A stretch of 64,000 nucleotides of DNA from Fibrisoma montanum (GTDB lineage: Bacteria > Bacteroidota > Bacteroidia > Cytophagales > Spirosomataceae), in contig NZ_QXED01000002.1 in NCBI RefSeq assembly GCF_003583365.1, positions 496,001 to 560,000 of the forward strand, written 5' to 3'. How positions within the stretch are numbered: the first letter of the stretch is position 1; the number at the start of each line of letters is the position of its first letter. The notes below the pieces were generated by a model. That model searched no databases. It was not told where the DNA came from and was given only the letters and a program-made list of their open reading frames with translations. Made by a program: the position numbers and the translations under genes. Below, one piece after another: positions 51,549-61,030 of this stretch.

Positions 51549-51884
51549 CTTTGAATCCGCCTGTTATACCTAATAATCCTCTTGACCGGTTTCGCTTGTC
51601 TACTAACGAGTGGCTATTCGCACTTGTTCGTCTGCAGGCCAGCTCATCGTGCACTGCGCCCGATTCAAATCTATTTTTATGTTACTGATTCTGCAAAAAT
51701 GATAAAAAAATAGGTTTCATGCTTATGTTTTACACTAAAAACGTGCCATAAGCAGCTATGTGTGTAGATCATAAATACAAAACCTGGTTATATCCAAAAT
51801 TTGTCGGCATGAGGCTTTCCGCCGACCACTTTCAAGCCCATAAACCCGGCTATACTGTGATAGGGAGCAGCCGACGGATAATAC

Positions 51885-51944
51885 AAAAAATTGCCACGGA
51901 TCAGGCAGCGTAGTTCGGCGCTACCTGATCCGTGGCAATTTTTT
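51885..51944. terminator. 26-bp terminator hairpin after the DUF2267 gene
   Basis: AAAAAATTGCCACGGATCAG.. (51885-51910) pairs with 51919-51944 over 26 bases with one mismatch and an 8-base loop; T-runs lie on both sides. It lies ten bases beyond the DUF2267 stop on the minus strand. Confidence 0.9.
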
Positions 51945-51953
51945 GCCTGTTGA

Positions 51954-52373
51954 CTACCCTCTTTGGGGCGCGTTATCAACTCCCTCTACGTTGTCGAACA
52001 GGGGCGCGTAATCGTCGGAGAGCGTCAGCATCAGCTTGTTGATTTCGCCAGCCGTAACCATCTGTCCCAGTACGTCCATAAACTGGTGGGTGTAACGCTT
52101 GCCGGTTTCATCGTCAACACCGGCTTTGTCGGCTACCCGCTCGTAGAACTCGGTAAGTTTGAATCGCTCACCCTGATCGCGCTCTTCGGGATTAATCTCC
52201 CGGATGATGTCCAGCAGGGGAGCCGGTAACTGGGCACCCAGGTTGTCGGCGGCATTACCGGCCAGGTGCTCCGTCAGTGTGTGCAGAAACGCCCGGGCGA
52301 CGTTCAGCACCTCCTGTTCCGTCTGAACACCTAATTTCTCTTTGGCTGCGTGCAAAAATTCGGGATACTGCAT
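51954..52373 (-). CDS. DUF2267-domain protein
   Basis: A 139-residue cytoplasmic protein. Regular helices (FLHAAKEKLGV, LNVARAFLHTLTEHL, PAPLLDIIREINPEER, KLTEFYERVADKAGV) match the all-helical DUF2267 family, usually 120-150 residues. The role is unknown; members occur near stress-response genes in many bacteria. It has no signal peptide. A strong terminator lies just downstream, and the upstream region is shared with the divergently oriented T9SS gene. Confidence 0.8.
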   Translation of the reverse strand: MQYPEFLHAAKEKLGVQTEQEVLNVARAFLHTLTEHLAGNAADNLGAQLPAPLLDIIREINPEERDQGERFKLTEFYERVADKAGVDDETGKRYTHQFMDVLGQMVTAGEINKLMLTLSDDYAPLFDNVEGVDNAPQRG

Positions 52374-52495
52374 AGTTGTCTGCGGATTGATCTGTACGTA
52401 AGCAACTCGGAGTTCAGCGAGATGTTCCCAAAAATTTTTTTACGACGTCCGGCAACCATTCTAAGCCAATGGGTATCCAGTAGTTGTTTATTAAT

Positions 52496-52503
52496 TATAT
52501 TTG
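52496..52503 (+). promoter_or_regulatory. -7-like box upstream of the T9SS cargo gene
   Basis: TATATTTG (52496-52503) matches TAnnTTTG exactly in an AT-rich region, leaving a leader of about 115 bases to the ATG at 52627. No -33 TTTG is seen at the usual spacing. Confidence 0.3.
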
Positions 52504-52626
52504 AAAAATGGCAAGTACAAGATTCTAAATAGCATTTATTAGAATACTTAATTAATAAATAAGTTAAACTAATTTGTTGATTATCACTATTTGGTCAGTT
52601 GAGTAGCCATCACACACGCACGGGTC

Positions 52627-54972
52627 ATGGGGGCATTCTGGTTGAAAGTCTACATTGTGCTTGGGATTTTGTTGTATTCCCCGGCCCTGCGGGCCACACA
52701 CATGTATGGCGGTGATCTGAGCATGACGGCCGTTGGCCGGCAACCGGGGGTGTACCGGCTAACGGTTACTTTCTTTACCCGGGATGGGATGAGTCCGGAC
52801 CAGGCCCGAGCCGATGCTAAGCTCGAAGTATACAGCAAGCGGACTAATAAATTGATGGAGGTCATCCCAATTCCGCAGCGTGAACGTATCGTTTTGCCGT
52901 ACACGAATCCAACCTGTAGCGATGTCTGGAAGAAGGGGCTGGCCATGTTTCTGTACTACGATACGCACCGCTTCGACGTCAGCCGCTACACGGATTCGGA
53001 GGGATATTATATCATCCTGGGGTGGGGCGCCCGTGTGTATTCAATCACGAACCTGGCTAATTCAATTGGGCTGACAGACGTTCTCTACCTGGAGTTTCCG
53101 CCCCTTGATCAGACCAGTACGTTCTATGGCAATTCGTCGCCGGTGTTTGGAAGCCCGAAAGGGGATTTTGCCTGCGTCGGTAAGCCGTATACAGCGTCGT
53201 TTGGCGCGGTCGATGCCGATGGGGATAAACTTCTGTACTCGTTTGTTACCCCGGCAAAGCATTATCGCATCCGACCCACAGGTGATCCGCTGATCCCCGT
53301 TGATTGGGCACCCGGTTATTCACTAACGAATCTGATGCCCGGACGACCGACGCTCCGCATCAACCCGGCGACGGGTGAGGTTAGCGTAACCCCAACGGCC
53401 CAGGGGATGTACCTGTTTACCGTGCAGTGCGAGGAATACCGCAACGGCCGACGTATCGGTCTGACCCGCCGGGATTTTCTGCTGCCGGTGGTCGACTGCC
53501 GACGCTCGACCGTACCGATGCCGGTCGTAACCTATCGGGGGCAACCCGCCACCCGCGTGCACTTATGCGACGGACAGTCGGACACCCTACGTACCGACCC
53601 TGGAGCCGGCTGGCGGTATCAGTGGCTGCGAAACAATCGGTTGATCAGTGGAGCAACGAAGCCATTTTTGTTGGTTCGTGACCCCGGCGACTACAGCGTT
53701 GTGCGAAGCAGTACGCGGGAATGTGCCAGTGATTCGACTTCGGCAATCGTACAGGTTCAGGTTGGACAGTCTCCCGGCATTGATCTTGTTCCAGATGCCA
53801 ATCCGGTGCAGTGCAAGGGCCGGGCCGTTACGTTGCAGGCGACGCCTACGCCATCTGGCCGGTACGAATGGCAGAAGGATGGTCAGCCGCTGGCGAACGC
53901 TACCTCTCAACAGTTAACGGTTCGGGAAAGTGGGCACTACGCGGTTTTCGTTCGGGCGTCCGGCTCAGCCTGCGTCGGGAAAGACACCCTGACGGTGCGG
54001 TTCAACCCCACGCCAGCCGCGACGCTGACGGCCAATCGAAACGATTACTGTGAAGCCGATACAGCCTATCTGCGCCTGACCGACAGTGTCAACACACAGA
54101 CGCAGCAATGGTTCAAGGATAACCAGCTACAGCCCGGCCTGACCGGAACCGAGGTGGCCGTACCAGCTGGAGGAACGTATCAGGTGAACGTGACCAACCG
54201 GTATGGGTGCAGTACGTTGTCTAATCCCATAACGCTGAGGGTCTGGCCCCGTCCGGTCGTTCAGTTTGATTCGGTGCCACCGGTCTGCGATGTAACTGCC
54301 GGGCCGGTTCGTTTGCACGCCGAGCCCGCTGGGGGAGTCTTCAGCGGGCCGGGAGTTGATGCCGCACGGTTCTTTCCTGACCGGGCAGGAACCGGCATTC
54401 ACCCGGTGACATACACGGTTGTGAGCGACCAGGGTTGTGAAGCCAGACAGACCCGCTTCATTCCGGTAAGCCGCCGGATTGAACTACAGATAGCGCCGGT
54501 TGTGCGGATCGATCGGTACGACAGCATAGCGCTGCCGCTGGAAAGCGCCGTTGATTCACTAACGTATCAATGGACACCGGCAAGTGGCCTGAACCGGCCT
54601 GATGTACGCTCGCCTATAGCCAGTCCGGATTCAACGACTACCTACCGGGTAACGGCCTCCGATGAGGTAGGCTGCCAGGCAACGGCAACCATACGGGTTG
54701 AGGTGATGATGCGCCTGCATATTCCCACGGCGTTCAGCCCCAATGCCGACGGGGTCAACGACGTATGGGTGATTCGTAACCTGGATCAGTTTCCACAACT
54801 GGAGGTCAGCGTCTTTGATCGCTGGGGCCACGTTATCTTCTCGTCAGGCGGCTACGCGACACCGTGGGATGGCTCCTATCGGGGCGAAGTTGTTCCCCCG
54901 GGCTTGTATCCCTACGTAATCAGAGCGGGTAAGGCGGGAACGTTCCAGGGTCAGGTAACCGTCTTACACTAA
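52627..54972 (+). CDS. T9SS type B sorting-domain surface protein with Ig-like repeats
   Basis: A 781-residue exported protein (signal about 1-23; RATHMYGGDLSM follows). The N-terminal beta-domain is typical of gliding-associated cargo (VYRLTVTFFTRDG). Ig/PKD-like beta-sandwich modules follow, with cysteines and W-Q-x-D/N segments (WRYQWLRNN, YEWQKDG, QQWFKDN). The last about 90 residues form the gliding-motility C-terminal (type B sorting) domain (FSPNADGVNDVWVIRN, VSVFDRWGHVIFSS, WDGSYRGEVVPPGLYPYVI). It should be secreted by T9SS and displayed on the cell surface, perhaps as an adhesin. It converges with the GH1 gene, overlapping nine bases. Confidence 0.9.
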   Translation: MGAFWLKVYIVLGILLYSPALRATHMYGGDLSMTAVGRQPGVYRLTVTFFTRDGMSPDQARADAKLEVYSKRTNKLMEVIPIPQRERIVLPYTNPTCSDVWKKGLAMFLYYDTHRFDVSRYTDSEGYYIILGWGARVYSITNLANSIGLTDVLYLEFPPLDQTSTFYGNSSPVFGSPKGDFACVGKPYTASFGAVDADGDKLLYSFVTPAKHYRIRPTGDPLIPVDWAPGYSLTNLMPGRPTLRINPATGEVSVTPTAQGMYLFTVQCEEYRNGRRIGLTRRDFLLPVVDCRRSTVPMPVVTYRGQPATRVHLCDGQSDTLRTDPGAGWRYQWLRNNRLISGATKPFLLVRDPGDYSVVRSSTRECASDSTSAIVQVQVGQSPGIDLVPDANPVQCKGRAVTLQATPTPSGRYEWQKDGQPLANATSQQLTVRESGHYAVFVRASGSACVGKDTLTVRFNPTPAATLTANRNDYCEADTAYLRLTDSVNTQTQQWFKDNQLQPGLTGTEVAVPAGGTYQVNVTNRYGCSTLSNPITLRVWPRPVVQFDSVPPVCDVTAGPVRLHAEPAGGVFSGPGVDAARFFPDRAGTGIHPVTYTVVSDQGCEARQTRFIPVSRRIELQIAPVVRIDRYDSIALPLESAVDSLTYQWTPASGLNRPDVRSPIASPDSTTTYRVTASDEVGCQATATIRVEVMMRLHIPTAFSPNADGVNDVWVIRNLDQFPQLEVSVFDRWGHVIFSSGGYATPWDGSYRGEVVPPGLYPYVIRAGKAGTFQGQVTVLH

Positions 54973-56322
54973 TGCCACTTCGGTCAGCATCTGCTGAAAC
55001 CAGCGACCGGATGCTTTGACGATACGTTGCTGATTGCGATAGTTAACGTACACCAGCCCGAATCGGGGGCGGTAGCCTTCGGCCCACTCAAAATTATCCA
55101 GGAAGGTCCAGACGAAATAGCCCTCCACCGGTGCGCCTTCCTGTTTGGCCCGGAGTACGTTGGCGAGGTACTCCTGATGGTATTTGATGCGTTGGGCATC
55201 GTACACTTCGCCGTTGTAAAGCGAGTCGTAAAAGGCCGCCCCGCTTTCGGATATGATGATCTTCTTGACGCCGTCGTACTGGGCAAACTGCCTGATGATG
55301 CGGTACATGCTTTCCGGATACACTTCCCAGCCCATTTCGGTAATGAGCGGTACCTGTCGGCGGTTGGGCGTAACTTCGGCGGCCCAGATGTAGGGCGCGA
55401 AAAATGACCCCTCGACGACAGCCCGGAAATAATGCTGCAACCCGATGAAATCAAAATCGAACGCCAGCTTTTCCCGGTCGCCGGATTGGGTGTATTTCTT
55501 GATTTTTTCCAGAAACGGCAGGGTTTCCATGGGGTAGCCCAGCCCCAGGGCGGGTTCGACAAACAGCCGGTTCATCAACGCATCCACCCGCATCGCAGCC
55601 CCCTGGTCGCGGGCCGAAGATGTAAAAGCGTCGACGGGGGAGCAGGAGAACGTCGTGCCAATCTGCGCGTCGGGAACGTTTTGCCGGACCATACGCCCAC
55701 CTTCGGCCTGGGCCAGGGCAGTATGATGCACAGCAGGCAGGAAGTTCCAGAAACCCCGGCGACCCGGAGCATGCCAGCCCGCGAAATACCCAAGGGCAGT
55801 GTAGACCAGTGGTTCGTTCAGCACGATCCAGTGCTTGACTTTGTGGCCAAAAGCCTTGGTGCAGATGTCGACGAACTCCGTGAACCAGCCAATCACCAGC
55901 CGATTTGTCCAGCCGCCTTTGGCTTCGAGCGCCTGGGGTAGATCCCAGTGGTAAAGCGTCACCCAGGGCGTCATGCCCAGCGCCAGGCATTTGTCAATGA
56001 CCCGATCGTAGAAGGCCAGCCCGGCTTCGTTGATCGTTCCGCCCTGGCTGGGACCAGTTCCGTCGGGCAGTATGCGCGACCACGACAGCGAAAACCGAAA
56101 CGCATTGAAGCCCAGCTCCTTGTTCAGCAGGAGGTCGGTTTCGTAGCGGTTATAAAAATCGCAGGCGACATCGCCGGTCTCGCCGGTTTTGATTTTGCCT
56201 TTCTGTCGGCAGAAAGTATCCCAGATTGAAGGACCGCGTCCATCGATGTCGACGGCTCCTTCGATCTGGTAAGCGGCTGAAGCGGTTCCCCAGACAAAAT
56301 CGGGGCCGAATTCTTGTTTCAT
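54964..56322 (-). CDS. bglA: GH1 beta-glucosidase
   Basis: A 452-residue glycoside hydrolase family 1 TIM-barrel enzyme, which releases terminal beta-linked glucose or galactose with retention. The acid/base is E170 in WIVLNEPLV. The nucleophile is E359, but the usual I-T-E-N-G motif reads IISESGAAF here, an N-to-S change next to the nucleophile. Other family marks: GTASAAYQIEGA at the start, RFSLSWSRI, YHWDLPQAL, and VWTFLDNFEWAEGY near the end. No signal peptide, so it acts inside the cell on imported disaccharides. The last nine bases overlap the T9SS gene (convergent). Confidence 0.9.
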   Translation of the reverse strand: MKQEFGPDFVWGTASAAYQIEGAVDIDGRGPSIWDTFCRQKGKIKTGETGDVACDFYNRYETDLLLNKELGFNAFRFSLSWSRILPDGTGPSQGGTINEAGLAFYDRVIDKCLALGMTPWVTLYHWDLPQALEAKGGWTNRLVIGWFTEFVDICTKAFGHKVKHWIVLNEPLVYTALGYFAGWHAPGRRGFWNFLPAVHHTALAQAEGGRMVRQNVPDAQIGTTFSCSPVDAFTSSARDQGAAMRVDALMNRLFVEPALGLGYPMETLPFLEKIKKYTQSGDREKLAFDFDFIGLQHYFRAVVEGSFFAPYIWAAEVTPNRRQVPLITEMGWEVYPESMYRIIRQFAQYDGVKKIIISESGAAFYDSLYNGEVYDAQRIKYHQEYLANVLRAKQEGAPVEGYFVWTFLDNFEWAEGYRPRFGLVYVNYRNQQRIVKASGRWFQQMLTEVALV

Positions 56323-56380
56323 GCAGGCGTGATCAGATTATCTTCTGCAACGTAGATAAAGCCTCTGGTGTTTTCTGTCA

Positions 56381-59300
56381 TTACATATTCCGCCGATATT
56401 GCCCACCAACGGCGTACAGCGCCCGGGACAATTGCCCCAGCGAGCAGACCTTGGTTGCTTCCATCAGGCTTTCAAAAAGGTTGCCGTGGGCCAACGCGGT
56501 ATTTTGCAGATTTTGCAGGGCCACCTCCGCTTCGGTGCGGTGCCGCTCCTGAAACGCCCGGCACGATTCGACGGCGTAGCGTTTCTCGTCGTCGGTTGAG
56601 CGAATTACCTCCGCCGGAACGACCGTTGGCGAGCCTTTCGGATCGAGGAACGTATTGACGCCGATGATGGGCAACTGGCCGTTGTGCTTCAGCGTCTCGT
56701 AATACATCGACTCTTCCTGGATCTTACTCCGCTGGTACATCCGTTCCATCGCACCCAGAACACCCCCGCGTTCGTTGATGGCCAGGAACTCCTGGTACAC
56801 GGCTTCTTCGACCAGCCCGGTCAGTTCGTCCACGATGAACGCGCCCTGTAGCGGGTTCTCGTTTTTGGTCAGGCCGAACTCGCGGTTGATGATGAGCTGA
56901 ATGGCCATTGCCCGCCGTACCGATTCTTCTGTGGGGGTGGTGATGGCTTCGTCGTAGGCGTTGGTATGCAGCGAGTTGCAGTTATCGTAGATCGCCAGCA
57001 GCGCCTGGAGCGTGGTGCGGATGTCGTTGAAGGCGATTTCCTGCGCGTGCAGGCTCCGGCCCGACGTCTGGATGTGGTACTTCAGCTTCTGCGACCGGTC
57101 GTTGGCGCGGTACTTGTACTTCATCGCTTTCGCCCAGATCCGACGCGCGACGCGGCCCAGTACGGTGTACTCGGGGTCCATGCCGTTCGAGAAAAAGAAC
57201 GACAGGTTCGGCGCAAAATCATCGACGTTCAGGCCGCGGCTGAGGTAGTATTCCACGAACGTAAAGCCGTTGGCCAGCGTGAAAGCCAGCTGCGAAATCG
57301 GGTTAGCGCCCGCTTCGGCAATGTGGTAACCCGAAATGGACACCGAATAAAAGTTCTGCACCCGGTTCTCGGTGAAATACGCCTGGATGTCGCCCATCAT
57401 CTTCAGCGCAAACTCCGTCGAGAAAATGCAGGTGTTCTGCGCCTGATCTTCCTTTAAAATGTCGGCCTGTACCGTACCACGCACTTTTCGCAGTGTATCG
57501 GCTTTTATTTTCTCGTAGACATCGCGGGGCAGCACCTTGTCGCCGGTCGTACCGATCAGCAGGAGTCCCAGGCCGTCGTTGCCTTCGGGGAGTGGGCCTT
57601 GATAGCGTGGCGCGGGGGTGGCAGGGATGGCGGGGGTAGCAGGGTGCGAATCTCCCTGCGCGTCAGCACCCGGCAATCCCTGCGCGAAGCTTCCCTGCTC
57701 CCTTAGCCACAACTCACACTGCTGATCAATGGCTGCGTTCAGGAAGAAACCCAGCAGCATCGGCGCGGGGCCGTTGATGGTCATCGATACCGACGTGGCC
57801 GGATCGCAGAGATTGAAGCCGGAATACAGTTTCTTGGCGTCATCGAGGGTACAGATGCTCACGCCGGAGTTGCCCACTTTGCCGTAAATGTCCGGGCGGT
57901 AGTCGGGGTCTTCGCCGTAGAGGGTCACCGAGTCGAACGCCGTCGACAGCCGTTTGGCGGGCATATTTTTCGAGACGTAATGGAACCGGCGGTTGGTCCG
58001 TTCGGGGCCGCCCTCGCCCGCAAACATCCGCGTTGGGTCTTCACCGTCGCGCTTCAAGGGAAACACGCCGGCCGCGTACGGGAATTCGCCCGGTACGTTC
58101 TCGGTCAGGAGCCACCGCAGGATGTCGCCCCAGTCATTGTACTTCGGCAGACTCACTTTCGGCACTTTCAGGTGCGACAGCGTTTCGGTGTACAACGGCT
58201 GCCGGATCACTTTATCGCGCACTTTATACTCATAAAACTCGGCCGTGTAGCGCGTCTGCATCTCCGGCCACGCTTTCAGCAATGCCCGGCAGTCGGAGTG
58301 TAGGCGTGATTCGAGGTCGGTGTAAAGTTGCTGCAACTCAGCACTCAGCGGGGAGGTCTGTTTATCCGCAGAGGTTAACACCTTCAGCGTCCCGTCGATT
58401 TGGTACAACTGCCGGGCGAGGGCTGTCTGTTCATTGACAAATTCATCGTACCGGCGGCTTTCTTCCACGATCTCGGCCAGATACCGGACCCGGTCGGCGG
58501 GAATGATGGCCTGGGGCGAGGGGCGTAGGGCCTGGGGTGCGGAGTCTTGCAAATCTCCCTCGTTTCCTGCCCCCTGCTCCGTGCTTGTGAACCCGACGCG
58601 CTGCATCAGCATATCGAACAGCCTGTTCATGCCGGCGTCGTTGAACTGCGACGCGATGGTGCCTACAATAGGCAGATCGTCGTCGGCCGTATCCCACAGG
58701 TTATGGTTCCGGCGGTACTGTTTCCGGACGTCCCTGAGCGCATCCAGCGACCCCCGCTTGTCGAACTTATTGATAGCAATTACGTCGGCAAAGTCGAGCA
58801 TATCGATCTTTTCCAGCTGCGTAGCGGCACCGTACTCGGCCGTCATGACGTACAGGCTCACATTGGAGTGCTCAGTAATCTCCGTGTCTGATTGCCCGAT
58901 ACCCGACGTTTCGACGATAATCAGATCAAAATGAGCTGCTTTACACACGTCAATGGCATCCTGCACGTGCTTGCTCAGTGCCAGGTTTGACTGCCGGGTA
59001 GCCAGCGACCGCATATACACCCGGCTATCGTTGATGGCGTTCATCCGGATGCGGTCGCCGAGCAGGGCACCGCCTGTTTTGCGCTTCGACGGATCGACGG
59101 ATATAATAGCCAGCGTCTTGTCGGGAAACTGCCGCAGATACCGTAGTACGAGTTCATCCACCAGCGACGACTTGCCCGCCCCGCCGGTACCGGTGATGCC
59201 TAAGACAGGAACGCTATTCGGGATTTGAAATCTCGGATCAGTCTGGCCCAGATTTGACATCCGGACCAGCGGCCTATACTGCTCAGGCTCGTTCTCGGCG

Positions 59301-59827
59301 GTGGTAATCAGCCGGGCAATCAGGTTTATATCCTTGGTTTCGGGCAGTTTTTTAAGCTGGCCGTTCAGGTCCCACAGCTTGGTGGGGAAGTCGCATTGCC
59401 GGAGCAGGTCGTTGATCATGCCCTGCAAGCCCAGAGCCCGGCCATCGTCGGGGGAGTAGATGCGCGTGATGCCGTAGGCGTGCAGTTCCTCGATTTCAGT
59501 CGGCAGGATAGTGCCGCCACCACCGCCAAAAATTCTGATGTGTCCGGCCCCCCGCTCCTGGAGCAGATCGTACATGTACTTGAAAAACTCGACGTGCCCA
59601 CCCTGGTAGCTGGTCACGGCAATGCCCTGTACGTCTTCCTGAATGGCGCAGTCGACGATCTCGGCCACCGACCGGTTATGGCCCAGGTGAATCACCTCCG
59701 CCCCGGACGACTGCATGATCCGACGCATGAGGTTGATGGCCGCATCGTGGCCGTCGAACAGCGAAGCGGCCGTAACAAGGCGGATTTTATGAACGGGTTG
59801 GTACGGTTTGGTTTCCTGAATGGTCAT
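56381..59827 (-). CDS. icmF: Fused B12-dependent acyl-CoA mutase with G-protein chaperone (IcmF-type)
   Basis: 1148 residues from the ATG at 59827; an open frame runs further upstream to 60064 but overlaps the promoter of the divergent gene. Order: a B12-binding domain (about 12-145, D-x-H-type site in [11 protein letters not shown] and GGGG loop); a MeaB/ArgK-type GTPase chaperone (P-loop GTGGAGKSS at about 205, [25 protein letters not shown]); a linker; and the TIM-barrel mutase ([43 protein letters not shown]). IcmF enzymes interconvert isobutyryl-CoA and n-butyryl-CoA, or longer branched chains, using adenosylcobalamin. Two in-frame low-complexity stretches look inserted. Confidence 0.92.
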   Translation of the reverse strand: MTIQETKPYQPVHKIRLVTAASLFDGHDAAINLMRRIMQSSGAEVIHLGHNRSVAEIVDCAIQEDVQGIAVTSYQGGHVEFFKYMYDLLQERGAGHIRIFGGGGGTILPTEIEELHAYGITRIYSPDDGRALGLQGMINDLLRQCDFPTKLWDLNGQLKKLPETKDINLIARLITTAENEPEQYRPLVRMSNLGQTDPRFQIPNSVPVLGITGTGGAGKSSLVDELVLRYLRQFPDKTLAIISVDPSKRKTGGALLGDRIRMNAINDSRVYMRSLATRQSNLALSKHVQDAIDVCKAAHFDLIIVETSGIGQSDTEITEHSNVSLYVMTAEYGAATQLEKIDMLDFADVIAINKFDKRGSLDALRDVRKQYRRNHNLWDTADDDLPIVGTIASQFNDAGMNRLFDMLMQRVGFTSTEQGAGNEGDLQDSAPQALRPSPQAIIPADRVRYLAEIVEESRRYDEFVNEQTALARQLYQIDGTLKVLTSADKQTSPLSAELQQLYTDLESRLHSDCRALLKAWPEMQTRYTAEFYEYKVRDKVIRQPLYTETLSHLKVPKVSLPKYNDWGDILRWLLTENVPGEFPYAAGVFPLKRDGEDPTRMFAGEGGPERTNRRFHYVSKNMPAKRLSTAFDSVTLYGEDPDYRPDIYGKVGNSGVSICTLDDAKKLYSGFNLCDPATSVSMTINGPAPMLLGFFLNAAIDQQCELWLREQGSFAQGLPGADAQGDSHPATPAIPATPAPRYQGPLPEGNDGLGLLLIGTTGDKVLPRDVYEKIKADTLRKVRGTVQADILKEDQAQNTCIFSTEFALKMMGDIQAYFTENRVQNFYSVSISGYHIAEAGANPISQLAFTLANGFTFVEYYLSRGLNVDDFAPNLSFFFSNGMDPEYTVLGRVARRIWAKAMKYKYRANDRSQKLKYHIQTSGRSLHAQEIAFNDIRTTLQALLAIYDNCNSLHTNAYDEAITTPTEESVRRAMAIQLIINREFGLTKNENPLQGAFIVDELTGLVEEAVYQEFLAINERGGVLGAMERMYQRSKIQEESMYYETLKHNGQLPIIGVNTFLDPKGSPTVVPAEVIRSTDDEKRYAVESCRAFQERHRTEAEVALQNLQNTALAHGNLFESLMEATKVCSLGQLSRALYAVGGQYRRNM
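57595..57705. repeat. Repeat-like G/C-biased insertion within the mutase gene (site A)
   Basis: The stretch encodes [19 protein letters not shown] and the following PATPAPRY, a low-complexity peptide between LREQGS and the [10 protein letters not shown] strand of the mutase. The DNA has GCGGGGGTGGCAGGG-type runs and the motif TGCGAATCTCCCT (57645-57657), which recurs with one change at site B. It looks like an extragenic repeat that entered a surface loop without breaking the frame. Confidence 0.5.
58505..58582. repeat. Repeat-like G-rich insertion within the mutase gene (site B)
   Basis: This encodes a low-complexity linker ([15 protein letters not shown] and ALRPSPQ) between the GTPase and the following helical region. 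The DNA contains GGGGCGAGGGGCGTAGGG and TGCAAATCTCCCT (58548-58560), matching site A at 12 of 13 positions, and both have CCCTGCTCC shortly after it. Confidence 0.5.
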
Positions 59828-59958
59828 TGGTATTGAGTCAGTATTTTCCTGTTGATGAAGCAGACAAAGTCGTACCAAAGTTACGAAGCAAAACCGAAAG
59901 GCTTTCATCCCATTTATGCTGGCTTTCGTCCCATAGTCCCGGCGGTTGTCCCCATTTT

Positions 59959-59990
59959 TTTGCGGGCAGGGTAGGGCACCTATAGTTTTG
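59959..59990 (+). promoter_or_regulatory. Consensus Bacteroidota promoter of the TraB/GumN gene
   Basis: TTTG at 59959-59962, a 20-base spacer and TAGTTTTG at 59983-59990 match TTTG-(17-23)-TAnnTTTG fully. Transcription should start near 59996, about 25 bases before the ATG at 60022. The best promoter match in the window. Confidence 0.65.
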
Positions 59991-60021
59991 ATGCCGTAAC
60001 CACGACGACAAACGACTGACC

Positions 60022-60885
60022 ATGAAAAAGCTATTGACCACTGCCTTATTCTTCGCCGGATCACTGATCTCGGCCGTACAGGCTCAGGATAAAGCGCTCC
60101 TGTATGAAGTGACCGGGCCGGGCCTGGCCAAACCCTCGTATCTCTACGGTACGTTCCATCTGGTTTGCCCGGCTGATCTCAAAATCACCGACGCTATGCA
60201 GACGGCATACGGCAACGCGCAGCAGGTTTATCTCGAACTGGACTTCGACGATCCGGCGCTGATGGGACAGATGCAGAAAGTAATGACGCTGAGCGACGGC
60301 AAAACCATCAAAGATTTTCTTAAACCGGAGGAGTATACCGTGCTGGACAACTACCTGAAACAGCGGATGAACATGAACCTGTCGCAGGTTGGAACGCTGA
60401 AGCCCTTTGGGCTGATGTCGCTCATGTACATGACCCTGCTCAAGTGCCAGCCGCAATCCTACGATTTGACGTTTGCGCAGATGGCCGCCAAGGATAAAAA
60501 AGAAGTTCTGGGACTGGAAACGCTTGACGCGCAGATGGCGGCTATTGAAAAGATGCCGATGGAAACCCAGATCAAAGCGCTGGTCGACATGGCCCGGAAA
60601 CCCGACGAAGCCTCGCAGGAGTTCACCAGCTTTATGGCGGCTTACAAGGCGCAGGACGTAGCAAAGCTCATGGAATCCATCAAAAACAGCCAGTTTGGCG
60701 GGGGCATGGCCGAGTTCGAGGATGACCTGCTGAATCGGCGGAACGAAAACTGGATTCCCGTCATTGAAAAAGCCGCCCGCGAAAAACCAACCCTGTTCGC
60801 CTTCGGAGCCGGCCACCTGGGCAACGAAAAAGGCGTTATCAACCTGCTGCGGAAGAAAGGATACACCGTGAAGCCGGTGCAGTAG
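60022..60885 (+). CDS. TraB/GumN-family protein, secreted
   Basis: A 287-residue protein with a signal peptide ([21 protein letters not shown]). The family marks are [10 protein letters not shown] near the start, and near the end the histidine-containing [22 protein letters not shown]. TraB/GumN/Tiki proteins are predicted metalloproteases (the GxxH motifs bind metal); the bacterial members' substrates are unknown. The length fits the family. It is divergent from the IcmF gene and has its own consensus promoter. Confidence 0.88.
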   Translation: MKKLLTTALFFAGSLISAVQAQDKALLYEVTGPGLAKPSYLYGTFHLVCPADLKITDAMQTAYGNAQQVYLELDFDDPALMGQMQKVMTLSDGKTIKDFLKPEEYTVLDNYLKQRMNMNLSQVGTLKPFGLMSLMYMTLLKCQPQSYDLTFAQMAAKDKKEVLGLETLDAQMAAIEKMPMETQIKALVDMARKPDEASQEFTSFMAAYKAQDVAKLMESIKNSQFGGGMAEFEDDLLNRRNENWIPVIEKAAREKPTLFAFGAGHLGNEKGVINLLRKKGYTVKPVQ

Positions 60886-60915
60886 AGTTTGTGGTTTTGA
60901 GGTTGGTGGTTTGAG

Positions 60916-61027
60916 GAGGTTTGTGGTTGGTAGTTGGTGGTTTGTAGTTGGCTGACGCAGGAGTGTTGACGCGCCAGCGAACTACAAACCACTAACTACA
61001 AACCACCAACCACCAACCACAAACCTC
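60916..61027. repeat. Long inverted repeat of the GTTTGTGGTT family (copy 3)
   Basis: Left arm 60916-60949 and right arm 60994-61027 pair over 34 bases with a single mismatch. The interior and the flanks (60887-60915) carry extra partial copies of the same GTTTGTGGTT/GGTGGTTTG motif. It separates the convergent GumN and permease genes and could terminate both. Copies at 24551-24612 and 25594 are related. Confidence 0.78.
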
Positions 61028-61030
61028 AAA

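Larger units (their letters stand above)
51489..51953. other. 465-base spacer: GH63 promoter region and terminator
   Basis: It holds the GH63 -7 box (51541-51548), a long AT-rich stretch at about 51670-51790 and a strong hairpin at 51885-51944 listed separately. A small stem (GTCGGC at about 51804, GCCGAC near 51827) lies between. No gene is evident; the 63-codon minus-strand frame here spans the terminator and is not credible. Confidence 0.5.

Noticed and set aside
51788-51979. 63-codon minus-strand frame
   Set aside because: Runs through the strong terminator of the DUF2267 gene.
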